This document shows, piece by piece, positions 35,453 through 43,961 of a stretch of DNA of 64,000 bases. Below the pieces are notes generated by a model that saw nothing but the letters and a program-made list of their open reading frames with translations, made no database searches and was not told the DNA's origin. The first letter of the stretch is position 1, and every line of letters begins with the position of its first letter. A program made the translations under genes and the position numbers. Source of the DNA: Verrucomicrobiota bacterium (lineage in GTDB: Bacteria; Verrucomicrobiota; Verrucomicrobiia; Verrucomicrobiales; Akkermansiaceae); assembly GCA_017301995.1 (NCBI GenBank), contig JAFLEH010000025.1, positions 1 through 64,000 on the forward strand, read 5' to 3'.

Positions 35453-38350
35453 TCAATCTTCCGCCGCGCTGACTCGGACGAAACACCGGGACAGATTTCC
35501 CACAACGCCGTCGGCAGCGTCCATTGCGGCCTTGTCGAGTGTCTCGGAAAGCATGCCGCCGGTGCCGCTTTTCACGGAATAGGGATGCCAAACCGCGAGA
35601 TCCGTGGTCCAATGAACCTTGTAAGTGCGTCCGGTAACGGAGTGCCAGGAAACCTGATAGCCCGTGACCGTATGGTTGGCTTCGATGACGCGAAAGCGGG
35701 AAAGCGGGCTGGTGGGATCGGTTCCTGTGATGAATTCTTCAAGGTTGGTTTGGTCGTCACCATCCGGATCGGCGGCAGCGTCCTGCGGGCTGTCACGGTT
35801 GAGTCCGAATTGGGTTTCAAAGCTGTTCGTCATCCCGTCCCCGTCATTGTCAGGACGGCGCGGGAAAAGGACGGCGGTGGTGGTCGTGCGGTATTGATCG
35901 AGCGAAGTTAACAAGTCCTTGCCGGTCTGAAGGGTGAGTTGGCTGCGGATCTGGCTGGTGGAGGTCTGGGACGCGATGAGGTTGGTGTTCTCGCCAAGGT
36001 CGGTGGCGAGGCGGAACAACTGCTTGGGCACGCCTTGGTCTGTGCCCGCGGGATTTGAGATCGGCCGATTGGCGGAGTCCCATGAGCTGGAATCGCCGCC
36101 ACCGCCGGTCGAGTCGATGAACTTCCAGCCGTCCGTCGTCTTGAGGCCGAGGTCGCCGCGGATCGAGGAGACGATGATGGAGTCACGGGAGTGTCCGGGT
36201 TTCCGTTGGCCGCGGATAAGGTTGAGGAAACTCTCGCCATCCGGCGCGGTGGTGGCCGGAAGTTCGTCGCCCAGGAACGCGGCGAGGGTGGCGAAGATGT
36301 CGCCTTGCCAGACCGGATCACCAACTTTCAGGCCTGCCGCGGCCTGGCCCGGCCAACGAACCACGAACGGCACGCGGGTTCCCCCTTCCCAGACATCGCG
36401 CTTGTTGCCCCGCAGTGGCCCGTTAGGGTCTTTCCCGCGCGCCAGGCTCTGCGACATGGCGGTCTTTTCCGGACCGTTGTCGCTGGTGAAGATGATGATC
36501 GTGTTGTCATGGAATCCGTTCCGGTCAACGGCGTCTATCAGTCGGCCGATCCGATGGTCCACCTCGCGCATCCAGTCGGCATAATAAAATCCCGAAGCGC
36601 TGTCGGCTCCGATGAATGGTGCGGTCAGCGCCCAAGGAAGGTGAGGAGAGCAGAGCGCGACATAGGCGAAAAACGGATCACTGTCTCCGGAAGCGGCGCG
36701 TTGCGACAGGTAGGCTTCGACATCGCCGATCGTCTTCGGATCGGCATCCACCTGCCGGTATGAGGGATCGCCGAGACCCGCGCGGGAGTCCTTGTTGCCC
36801 ACAACCGTGGAATTGAGTTCGCTGGTGGTGAAATAGTGGAATGAATCGGAGTTGGTGGCGTTGCGGTATCCACCCGTGCCGCCGTTGAGCGAGCTGTCCC
36901 AGTATTGGGCGCGATCATTGTCCAGATAGACATAGGGAGCGAAGTTGATCGAGCACGCAAGACCGCGGAAAATGTCGAAGCCGTTCGCCACGGCGTGCCC
37001 CTCGATGGGTCGGGCCCAATCCACGGTAGTTGGATCAGTGGGGTTGCCAGTGATGCGCGTGTTGCTGTTGCGCTGATACCATGCGCCACCGAGATGCCAT
37101 TTGCCGAATGCGGCGGTGTCATAGGCATGCGTCTTGAGAAACTCCGCAATGGTGACATCGCCAGGCTTTGGAATCTGTGGAATGGGCCCCACGCCATAGT
37201 GGCTGGTGATGTCGTCAAATTCCCTCCAGTTGTATTTCCCGGTCAGCATGGCATAGCGGCTCGGACTGCAAACGGCATTGCTGGAATGCGCCTGGGTGAA
37301 CATGACGCCTTGGGAGGCAAGGCCGTCCATACGCGGGGTGACCGCGGGACTGGCGGTGCCGAACAGGTTGCCATAGGCGGACATGTCACCCAGGCCCATG
37401 TCGTCGGCATAGATGATCACGATGTTGGGCCTGGCCGGCGCGGGAGTGTGGTCCGGCATGGATGACGGATTTGCCGGATCACTTCCGAACGCGATCTCCG
37501 CCTGATTGCCGTAGCCATCGCCATCGGTATCAACGAAAGGAAACTGCGGGCCGGTATCGGGCGGAACGGGAGCAGACGAACGCACCACCTTGATCCCCGT
37601 CAGATCGAGCGAGCCGCCGCCGTTTCCCTGGGTGGTGAAGGCGACGCGCATGCCGCTGGTGAAGTTGGAAAAGGAAAACGGAACACTCGCCCATGTGCCG
37701 GAGCCTCCGGTAATAGCCGTGGCGGCGGATGTTTGAAGACCTGTGATCTCGAAATTCCAGCCACTGCTGTTGATGGTCATCACGACCTTGAAGCCGTCGT
37801 TGACCGAGGACTGGGTGGTGGTGCCGAAGGCGGAGCTGCGTTGGAAAGCCGCGGTGCCGAAGCCACCCGGAGCGACCACATAGGGCCCGCCGCGGCTTCC
37901 ACCGTCGATGACGAGCCCGAAGGATGGTCCGAGATTGTTCCAGAGTTCGTTCAAGGCTCCCGCGCCGCCATCGGCCTCCTGGAAGCCGATGAACAAGCCG
38001 TTTGATGACAGCGGGCCGGACGCCGCCTGAACCTCGGCGGTGAGCACCAGCGAATCACTGCCGAGCGCCGCGATGTCGAGGGTGGTGACGGACACGGCTC
38101 CGGCGGTGGAGTTGGTGGCGGTTCCCCTATTGACATAGCCGGTTGACTGATTCCAGGAAGCGCCGCTGCCGTCCGCCAGTGTGTTGGAGATGATCTGGAA
38201 ATTGGGATTCGTGTCGTTGGAAACGCCGTCGAAAGTGGCGTCAATGAGAGTCGTTTGTGCCGGAGAAGCTCCGGCCAGGCTGCACCAAATCAGGAACCAT
38301 AGGCAGCCAATGGCGCGTGTTCCGTGGTTCTGGATGGGGTTTTCAGGCAT
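35453..38350 (-). CDS. Large multidomain sulfatase with N-terminal beta-sandwich and calcium-type tail
   Basis: 965 residues from the ATG at 38350 (signal region GTRAIGCLWFLIWCSLAGAS). About 35-265 is a beta-sandwich of LamG/CBM type (TLIDATFDGVSNDTNPNFQI). A DTDGDGYGNQAE linker leads to a Type I sulfatase core at about 306-800: NIVIIYADDMGLGDMS, CSPSR at 361-365 (formylglycine Cys361), FGKWHLGG and TSDNGPEKT. Thrombospondin-3-like calcium loops (DNDGDGMTNSFE, DPDGDDQTNLEEF) precede a tail ending RCFVRVSAAED, related to tails of other exported proteins in this window. Far longer than usual ~500-residue sulfatases; the extra parts may bind glycan and the cell surface. Controlled by copy 6 of the bipartite element. 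Confidence 0.88.
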   Translation of the reverse strand: MPENPIQNHGTRAIGCLWFLIWCSLAGASPAQTTLIDATFDGVSNDTNPNFQIISNTLADGSGASWNQSTGYVNRGTATNSTAGAVSVTTLDIAALGSDSLVLTAEVQAASGPLSSNGLFIGFQEADGGAGALNELWNNLGPSFGLVIDGGSRGGPYVVAPGGFGTAAFQRSSAFGTTTQSSVNDGFKVVMTINSSGWNFEITGLQTSAATAITGGSGTWASVPFSFSNFTSGMRVAFTTQGNGGGSLDLTGIKVVRSSAPVPPDTGPQFPFVDTDGDGYGNQAEIAFGSDPANPSSMPDHTPAPARPNIVIIYADDMGLGDMSAYGNLFGTASPAVTPRMDGLASQGVMFTQAHSSNAVCSPSRYAMLTGKYNWREFDDITSHYGVGPIPQIPKPGDVTIAEFLKTHAYDTAAFGKWHLGGAWYQRNSNTRITGNPTDPTTVDWARPIEGHAVANGFDIFRGLACSINFAPYVYLDNDRAQYWDSSLNGGTGGYRNATNSDSFHYFTTSELNSTVVGNKDSRAGLGDPSYRQVDADPKTIGDVEAYLSQRAASGDSDPFFAYVALCSPHLPWALTAPFIGADSASGFYYADWMREVDHRIGRLIDAVDRNGFHDNTIIIFTSDNGPEKTAMSQSLARGKDPNGPLRGNKRDVWEGGTRVPFVVRWPGQAAAGLKVGDPVWQGDIFATLAAFLGDELPATTAPDGESFLNLIRGQRKPGHSRDSIIVSSIRGDLGLKTTDGWKFIDSTGGGGDSSSWDSANRPISNPAGTDQGVPKQLFRLATDLGENTNLIASQTSTSQIRSQLTLQTGKDLLTSLDQYRTTTTAVLFPRRPDNDGDGMTNSFETQFGLNRDSPQDAAADPDGDDQTNLEEFITGTDPTSPLSRFRVIEANHTVTGYQVSWHSVTGRTYKVHWTTDLAVWHPYSVKSGTGGMLSETLDKAAMDAADGVVGNLSRCFVRVSAAED

Positions 38351-38416
38351 GGTGTTGGATTCTGAATGGAAATCGACGGGACCGTATTCTGATTCAGTCC
38401 GATTCTCCATTGAGTC

Positions 38417-38440
38417 TGCCGGCATTCAGGATTCCTCTCG
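38417..38440 (-). promoter_or_regulatory. GAGAGG-N13-GGCA element, copy 6 (upstream of large sulfatase)
   Basis: On the minus strand CGAGAGG is followed by 13 nt and GGCA, 66 bp before the sulfatase start at 38350. It is a one-base variant of the first box. It mirrors copy 5 on the other strand, so the two divergent operons each have one element. Confidence 0.55.
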
Positions 38441-38609
38441 CCGAATATGGCGGGGGCATGGGCCAGCAGACGGGGATCTCATGGAAACCGGCGAGACATT
38501 GGGCAAACCAACAAATCGCCACCCACACCATGTCCGACAGATCAGCCCGAATCTATCGGAAAACTCCCGCTGGAGGATCACCCGATGCCTTGGCGGGTGA
38601 AATTTTCCC

Positions 38610-38633
38610 CGAGAGATTTCCCTTGTTCAGGCA
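38610..38633 (+). promoter_or_regulatory. GAGAGA-N13-GGCA element, copy 5 (upstream of isomerase-like gene)
   Basis: CGAGAGA at 38610-38616, 13 nt, GGCA at 38630-38633, 60 bp before the start at 38694. Confidence 0.55.
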
Positions 38634-38693
38634 GTCTTAGGTTGGACTCCGCTCCGCTCCGGCGCATTGGAGGCCTCGCCATCCAGCTTCATC

Positions 38694-39509
38694 ATGAAAA
38701 CCATCCTCGCACTGCTTCTCGCCGCCCAAACCTTCGCTCTGGCCCAATCCTCGAACCTCTTCGCGTTTGACAACGCGGTCGGCCGCGGGAAATGGACACC
38801 CGAACAACAAGCCAGCACACTCAAACAGCTCGGCTACGATGGCATCAGCTACAACTACACCAAACCGCAGGACCTCGCCGCATGGATCGCCGCCTGCAAA
38901 ACCCACGGCATCAAACTCCAGGGACTCTACCTCCACACATTTCCGGACAAGCCGGAAACTTACGATCCCGCGTTCAAGGAAGCGATCAAACTGCTCAAGG
39001 GAAGCGACTGCATCATCTGGATGACCCTCCGCGAGGTGAAGGACAAGACGAAGAACCACGACAAGGAGTGCGTGGAAATCGTCCGGGACCTCGCCGGCCA
39101 GGCAGCCGCCAATGGCCTGAAGGTGGCCATCTATCCGCACGCGGGATTTTATGTCTCCACCGGGCTGCAATCGCTGCGCATGGTGAAACTCGTGGACCGC
39201 CCGAATGTGGGGCCCAGTTTCAACCTGTGCCATGAGTTCGTCACCAAGAACGGCGATACCATCGACGAAACGATCCGGCAGGTCGCTCCATCCGCCTATC
39301 TGATCTCGGTCAACGGGATGGATGTGGCGAACAAGAATTACTTCGGCCGCCTCGACCAGGGTGACTATGATATCGCCGGTTTCGTGAAAAAGGTCCGCGA
39401 TGCGGGCTACAAGGGGCCGATCGGTCTTCAGGGATTCAAGGTCGAGGGTGATCCTGCCGAAAATCTCAGACTGTCGATGGAGGCTTGGAAAAAATTCGGC
39501 GTCCATTGA
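38694..39509 (+). CDS. Exported xylose isomerase-like TIM-barrel protein
   Basis: 271 residues with a signal peptide (MKTILALLLAAQTFALAQS) at the ATG at 38694. It matches the AP-endonuclease-2/xylose-isomerase-like sugar epimerase family: LKQLGYDGISYNYTKPQDLA, YLHTFPDKPETYDPAFKEAI, VAIYPHAGFYVSTG, GPSFNLCHEF (metal-ligand His/Glu region) and LISVNGMD. Family members isomerise or epimerise keto-sugars and inositol derivatives with a divalent metal; an exported version is typical of Planctomycetes and Verrucomicrobia. It is 47 bp before an oxidoreductase gene, so both may act on the same sugar. Confidence 0.82.
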   Translation: MKTILALLLAAQTFALAQSSNLFAFDNAVGRGKWTPEQQASTLKQLGYDGISYNYTKPQDLAAWIAACKTHGIKLQGLYLHTFPDKPETYDPAFKEAIKLLKGSDCIIWMTLREVKDKTKNHDKECVEIVRDLAGQAAANGLKVAIYPHAGFYVSTGLQSLRMVKLVDRPNVGPSFNLCHEFVTKNGDTIDETIRQVAPSAYLISVNGMDVANKNYFGRLDQGDYDIAGFVKKVRDAGYKGPIGLQGFKVEGDPAENLRLSMEAWKKFGVH

Positions 39510-39556
39510 TCCAGCAGCATGCCGATCCACCAAGAACCATCCACCTAACCATCCAA

Positions 39557-40918
39557 ATGAACCCCATCGCCACCACCCGCCGCCGTTTCCTGATGTCCGC
39601 CGCCGCGGCCGGCGTTCCACTCATCCTGCCCGCCCGTGTTTTCGGACAGAACTCACCGAGCAAGCGCATCACCGTCGGAATGATCGGATGCGGGCGCTGG
39701 GGCAGCAAAGTCAACCTCGATCCGTTCCTTGCCATGGATGATGTCACCGTAGTCGCGGTGTCCGACGTGGATTCCTGGCGCATGGAATTCACCCGCCAGA
39801 AAATCGACAGCCATTACGCGAAGTCCTCCATTTCCGGATCCTACAAAGGCTGCAAGGCATACGGCGACTTCCGCGAACTTCTGGCGGACCCCGGAATCGA
39901 TGCGGTGATGGTTTCCACCTGCGACCACTGGCATGTTCCCGCGGCCCTTGCCGCCGTCCGGGCCGGGAAAGATGTCTCCGTGGAAAAGCCCATTTCCCTC
40001 AGCATCGAGGAAGGACGCCTCCTGGCCAACGAAGCGAAACGGCTCGGCCGTATCACCCGCAACGACAGCGAGTTCCGGGGCAATCCGAACATGCGTCTCG
40101 CCGCCCAGGCCGTCCTGAACGGACGCATCGGCAAAATCCGGAAAATCCATACAACCGTCCCGGCCGGAGATGTCACCGCACCTCCCGTCACCACCGCGGA
40201 CCCCATTCCGAAAAGCCTCAACTACGACATGTGGCTCGGTCCCTGTCCCGAGGAACCCTACATCCAGCGCCGCGTCCACGATCCCGAGAAATTCGAACGC
40301 CCCCACTGGATGCGCGTGCTCGGCCACTGCGAAGGCATGATCACCAACTGGGGCACCCACCTCAATGACATCGCCCAGATGGCCCTTGGCACCAGCGAAT
40401 CCGGTCCCGTTTGGGTCAAAGCCTCCAAGTGGGAACTGCCGCCAAAGCAGAATGTCTGGAATGTGCTCGTCGATTTCGAAGTCGATTACCGCTACGCCAA
40501 CGGCACCGAACTCAACTACAAGGTCGGTGGCAAGGAGGTTTACATCCACTTCGAGGGCGATGACGGCTGGATCAAGGCATGGTACATGGGCAAACCCGAT
40601 GAGAAAGGCCCCAGCGTTGAGGTTTCCGATCCGAAAATTCTAGCGGACCTCGATACCGCCCCCATCCGGCTTCCGGCGTGGGGCGACAAGGAGGATTTCA
40701 TCCGTTGCGTCAAGTCGCGCGAGCGCACCATGCAGGATGTGGAATACGGTCATCGCACCTGCTCGCTCTGCCAGCTTGGCCACCTGTCCATCCAGCTCGG
40801 AGGTCGCGAAATCACCTGGGATCCCGCCAAGGAACAATCCCCGGATCCGGATGTGATGCGCCTGACCAAGCGCCCGGCATGGCGGGGACACTGGCTGGAC
40901 GAACATCCCAGGGCCTGA
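39557..40918 (+). CDS. Tat-exported Gfo/Idh/MocA oxidoreductase
   Basis: 453 residues from the ATG at 39557. A Tat signal (TTRRRFLMSAAAAGVPLILP) is followed by ITVGMIGCGRWGSKVNLDPF (NAD-binding Rossmann), the Lys-Pro dyad in VSVEKPISLS and the C-terminal segment CEGMITNWGTHLNDIAQMA. It aligns along its whole length with the protein at 34077 (shared GHRTCSLG/CQ-type segment near the end), so the two divergent operons carry paralogous oxidoreductases. Substrate likely a sugar released from the glycan; not determinable here. Confidence 0.86.
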   Translation: MNPIATTRRRFLMSAAAAGVPLILPARVFGQNSPSKRITVGMIGCGRWGSKVNLDPFLAMDDVTVVAVSDVDSWRMEFTRQKIDSHYAKSSISGSYKGCKAYGDFRELLADPGIDAVMVSTCDHWHVPAALAAVRAGKDVSVEKPISLSIEEGRLLANEAKRLGRITRNDSEFRGNPNMRLAAQAVLNGRIGKIRKIHTTVPAGDVTAPPVTTADPIPKSLNYDMWLGPCPEEPYIQRRVHDPEKFERPHWMRVLGHCEGMITNWGTHLNDIAQMALGTSESGPVWVKASKWELPPKQNVWNVLVDFEVDYRYANGTELNYKVGGKEVYIHFEGDDGWIKAWYMGKPDEKGPSVEVSDPKILADLDTAPIRLPAWGDKEDFIRCVKSRERTMQDVEYGHRTCSLCQLGHLSIQLGGREITWDPAKEQSPDPDVMRLTKRPAWRGHWLDEHPRA

Positions 40919-41099
40919 TGCCTGATTGGCCCGTTCGGGATCCTGATGATGGCAAACACGCGAGAGCGTTCCGGCACCTTTGGGTCCGGCCCGCCGGAAT
41001 GATCGGTTTCATCGGAGGGCCGGGTCCGGCAGGATTCCGGATCCCGACACGCTGGGCTTCCCCTGTTGAGCGTGGCGCACGGCTCGGAACGGAGAAGCG

Positions 41100-42086
41100 T
41101 CAGACCTTCCAATCCATCGCCGCGCGCTCGCAGGTGCTTCTAACGAAATCAAGGATCGTTTCCGCCATTTGGATGGCGTAGCGCAGCCAGTCGCGGCCGA
41201 AACTCTCGAAATTGGATAGAATCGGTCCGTTGCGGGTCATGCACAGGAGCGCGGCGAGCACGACGAGATTGCCGAAGAAAATGATCACCAGCGACAGCAG
41301 CATGCCGTTTTCCTTGAGGTCCGGCTGGTCCTTGGGGATCATCCAGAAGGTCCACGCCATGTGGAAGAACCAGGTCAAACCCAACACCAGATAGAAAACC
41401 CGGTAAACGTGCGGCGAAAGCGCGCCCCACTCCGGATAGGCCCAGTAGGCGCCCTTGATGGCGAGCATCACCCCCACCGCCACCACCGACCAAAACGGCA
41501 CGAAATACGGCGACAGCGCGATCAGCAGATTGGTCTTGGTGGTCGTCACGTAGCCGCCGGTGGCGCTCACGCTGAAGCCGGTCACTTTCCCGCCACATAA
41601 CAGAACGAACACCGCATGGGTCACCTCGTGGCCAAGCACATAGACATAGAGGAAAAACTCCTCCGCCAGACCCGATGAGAACCATCCGATCATCAGCACC
41701 GCCCCGATCGCGAAGTTCCAGAACTCGGGTGACCGCCAGAAGCTCTCCCCGACCGCGCAGTTGAACTGCCACATCAGCGTCCACCACGTGACCCAACAGA
41801 TCGGCAGCAGCGGCAGGCCCATCAGATTTCTCGGCAGATTGCGCCAGAAGCCGGGGTATCCTGGGTCACCCTCGAATTCCATCTCCGCGTCCGTGGCGGC
41901 GATCGCCGCGTGGATCGACTTCAGGGCGCGGCGTCCGGCGCGGCGGTTCGCCACCTCATGCGCCCTCTGGTTGGCACCGCTCATCATTTCCGCAAAGGAC
42001 GTCCGCGTCCGGCGCTGGTTGCTGCGCGACGTCCGTCCCGAGACCGTGATTTGGCGTTTGCTGGCCATGCCGGATTGCCCCGCCAT
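41100..42086 (-). CDS. M50-like integral membrane protein with HExxH motif
   Basis: 328 residues. A basic N-terminal region of ~85 residues is followed by several membrane helices (for example LMGLPLLPICWVTWWTLMWQ, FAIGAVLMIGWFSSGL, YFVPFWSVVAVGVMLAIKG). The helix YVLGHEVTHAVFVLLCGGKV carries HEVTH, the zinc-site pattern of M50 intramembrane or membrane-bound peptidases. A second metal ligand motif (NPDG type) was not found, so it may be an inactive or variant member. Start could be 42086 or 42068. It converges with the oxidoreductase and is not obviously linked to the glycan genes. Confidence 0.65.
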   Translation of the reverse strand: MAGQSGMASKRQITVSGRTSRSNQRRTRTSFAEMMSGANQRAHEVANRRAGRRALKSIHAAIAATDAEMEFEGDPGYPGFWRNLPRNLMGLPLLPICWVTWWTLMWQFNCAVGESFWRSPEFWNFAIGAVLMIGWFSSGLAEEFFLYVYVLGHEVTHAVFVLLCGGKVTGFSVSATGGYVTTTKTNLLIALSPYFVPFWSVVAVGVMLAIKGAYWAYPEWGALSPHVYRVFYLVLGLTWFFHMAWTFWMIPKDQPDLKENGMLLSLVIIFFGNLVVLAALLCMTRNGPILSNFESFGRDWLRYAIQMAETILDFVRSTCERAAMDWKV

Positions 42087-42140
42087 GGTATTTCGGAAAT
42101 TCTGACAATCAAGAGAAATTCCGGGGTGGGAAAGCGGTGC

Positions 42141-42169
42141 TTGACCTGAGGGATGCGTTGGCCTAACAC
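42141..42169 (+). promoter_or_regulatory. Sigma70-like promoter of the small exported protein gene
   Basis: TTGACC (42141-42146), 17 bp, then TAACAC (42164-42169). Transcription would begin about 7 bp further, at or next to the ATG at 42176, so the mRNA may be leaderless. Box matches are fair, spacing ideal. Confidence 0.45.
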
Positions 42170-42175
42170 TCGCGC

Positions 42176-42733
42176 ATGACGACGTTCGAGCGACTGGCGC
42201 TGGTTGCGGTGGTATTTTCCCTGGGGTGGGGTTCGGCAGTCCGTGCCGAAGACCGTGATTGGACGGACGAGAAAACCAAACGCGTGATCAAGGGTGAGAT
42301 CGTGGACAAGAAGCCTGACAGCTCCGCCGCGCTCATCCGGCTTGCGGCAAGCGAGAAAACCCACTGGATCCAGGCAGCGCGGCTCATTGAAGCGGACCGC
42401 GAGTACATCCGCGCATGGAAAGTACCCGTGAAGCACCTTTCCGCGACCTACAAGCGTGACGAGGCCGGAAAGGTGACCGCGATTGTGATCCGCGTGGTGG
42501 GTTTCGATGAGGAAACCGCATTTGTCGCAAAGCCCGTGGGGCAGGCGGGCGCCAGCCTTTCCTTCACCTTCCACGTGATCGAACCGAATGAAACGCGTGA
42601 GGTCGAGCTGGAACCCGGAATGGCCTACACCGTAGAAATTTCCGGCCCGGAGGGCAACGAACTCGCGAGCCTGGAGGTGAAAGCCACGCCGGATCCGACG
42701 CCCGAGGAAAAAACCAAACCAAGGAAGGATTAG
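42176..42733 (+). CDS. Small exported protein with an SHD1-like segment, function unknown
   Basis: 185 residues with a signal peptide (TFERLALVAVVFSLGWGSAV, cleavage after VRA). Residues ~27-80 (RDWTDEKTKRVIKGEIVDKK, then SEKTHWIQAARLIEADREYI) resemble the SHD1-like domain common in Planctomycete and Verrucomicrobia exported proteins, a small beta-barrel. The rest is a beta-rich segment (IVIRVVGFDEETAFVAKPVG) and a charged tail. No enzymatic motif. It stands alone, with its own sigma70-like promoter and a shared terminator before tRNA-Gly. Confidence 0.6.
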   Translation: MTTFERLALVAVVFSLGWGSAVRAEDRDWTDEKTKRVIKGEIVDKKPDSSAALIRLAASEKTHWIQAARLIEADREYIRAWKVPVKHLSATYKRDEAGKVTAIVIRVVGFDEETAFVAKPVGQAGASLSFTFHVIEPNETREVELEPGMAYTVEISGPEGNELASLEVKATPDPTPEEKTKPRKD

Positions 42734-42740
42734 CCGCCCG

Positions 42741-42780
42741 AAAACAAAAAACCGGCAACCCGAGGGGGCACCGGTTTTGG
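42741..42780 (-). terminator. Hairpin terminator after tRNA-Gly, probably bidirectional
   Basis: AAAACCGG (42748-42755) pairs with CCGGTTTT (42771-42778). Read on the minus strand the stem is followed by a run of T, typical of intrinsic termination after the tRNA. On the plus strand it lies just after the gene ending at 42733 and also gives TTTT. Confidence 0.7.
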
Positions 42781-42784
42781 AAAA

Positions 42785-42859
42785 TGGAGCGGGCGATGAG
42801 ATTCGAACTCACGACATCCACCTTGGCAAGGTGGCGCTCTACCACTGAGCTACGCCCGC
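42785..42859 (-). tRNA. tRNA-Gly (anticodon GCC)
   Basis: On the minus strand the cloverleaf is complete: acceptor GCGGGCG paired with CGCCCGC, D-arm GCTC...GAGC, anticodon stem CCACC/GGTGG with loop TTGCCAA (anticodon GCC), T-arm with TTCGAAT, discriminator T and an encoded CCA. Length 75 nt including CCA. Confidence 0.95.
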
Positions 42860-42879
42860 GTCGCTGAACGCGTGCGGGG

Positions 42880-42907
42880 TTTCTACACGGTCCGCCGACC
42901 GATGCAA
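42880..42907 (-). promoter_or_regulatory. Candidate promoter of tRNA-Gly
   Basis: On the minus strand TTGCAT, 16 bp, TAGAAA, with the -10 about 20 bp before the tRNA 5' end. Both boxes deviate from consensus at two positions. Confidence 0.4.
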
Positions 42908-42968
42908 GCCGAAATTTCAAATTTTTTTCGTGCCCCCCGCCGCAGGCTCCGCTTTGCTCGCCCCGCGC

Positions 42969-43760
42969 ATGTCCGACAAACTCGCCGAAATCATCGCCAC
43001 GAAACACCGCGAGGTGGCAGCCCTGCTGCCCCGCGCCGCCCATTTGCGCGCCGCCGCCCTGCTGCGCGATGAATTCCGCGGCTTCCGCGCCGCCCTCGAC
43101 CGCGGGCCGGGACTCCTCGGGGTGATAGCCGAGGTCAAAAAGGCCTCGCCTTCCGTGGGGCTGATCGATCCGGATTTCGATCCGCTCCGCCAGGCACAGC
43201 GCTATTTCGACGGCGGAGCGTCTTGTCTTTCCGTTCTAACCGACGAGAAATACTTCCAGGGCTCGCTGGGCTATCTGACCGGGATCTCCGCCGTTTCGCC
43301 GGTGCCGCTGCTGAGAAAGGATTTCACCGTCCACGAGGTTCAGATCCATGAGGCGGTCGTGGCCGGAGCGGACGCGATCCTGCTGATCGTGGCCGCGCTC
43401 GACGACGCCACGCTGCGCCATCTTTACGACGAGGCGAAAACATTCCAGCTCGACGTGCTGGTGGAAGTCCATGACCTCGCGGAAATGGACCGCGCGCTCG
43501 AACTCGGCGCGGACCTGATAGGCGTCAACAACCGCAATCTCAAGACCTTCGCCGTGGACCTCGCCACCACCGAAACCCTCGCCGAGGAAGTCCCCGATGA
43601 TGTCCTCCTCGTCTCCGAGAGCGGCATCAAATCCCCGGAGGACGCCCGCCGCGTTCTCGCCGCCGGCGCCAACGCCGTACTCATCGGCGAAGCCCTCATG
43701 CGTTCGCACGACCCCTCGCGCGAGATCGAGGCCTATCTGCAGCTCTCCGCCGGCGAGTGA
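42969..43760 (+). CDS. trpC: Indole-3-glycerol phosphate synthase
   Basis: 263 residues, the normal length of a stand-alone enzyme. It closes the indole ring from CdRP in tryptophan synthesis. The (beta/alpha)8 motifs are all present: VIAEVKKASPSVG (catalytic Lys), VPLLRKDF (Lys), LLIVAALDD, VLVEVHD (Glu), LIGVNNRNL and VSESGI. The start at 42969 (MSDKLAEIIATKHREVAAL) matches family N-termini. Not clustered with other trp genes here. It is read away from tRNA-Gly. Confidence 0.95.
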   Translation: MSDKLAEIIATKHREVAALLPRAAHLRAAALLRDEFRGFRAALDRGPGLLGVIAEVKKASPSVGLIDPDFDPLRQAQRYFDGGASCLSVLTDEKYFQGSLGYLTGISAVSPVPLLRKDFTVHEVQIHEAVVAGADAILLIVAALDDATLRHLYDEAKTFQLDVLVEVHDLAEMDRALELGADLIGVNNRNLKTFAVDLATTETLAEEVPDDVLLVSESGIKSPEDARRVLAAGANAVLIGEALMRSHDPSREIEAYLQLSAGE

Positions 43761-43961
43761 TCCCGAAATCCGGCGCCCGGAGCGGGATGTCGGAATCCGT
43801 TTCGGATTCGGCCACCCCCCTCCATGGTTGGTTGGAAACTCGGGTCGCGGCCCCCGAAAACCAGCGGATCCGCGGAGAACGGCGGCTTTCTAACCCCAAT
43901 TTCCAGTTTGATGCGTTTCCTGCTTGTGCGGGTGGCGGGTGCCTGCCAGAGTCCGGGTCTG

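Larger units (their letters stand above)
38351..38693. other. Divergent control region between two sulfatase/isomerase operons
   Basis: This 343-bp gap between divergent starts holds no credible gene. It contains two copies of the bipartite element, one on each strand (38417-38440 minus, 38610-38633 plus), each about 60-66 bp from the gene it faces. Nothing else with clear meaning was seen; the reading frames that cross it lack start signals and family resemblance. Confidence 0.7.

Noticed and set aside
40950..40975. GCGAGAGC followed by GGCA in the 40919-41099 gap as another regulon element
   Set aside because: The spacing is 5 nt instead of 13, and the site lies between convergent gene ends.
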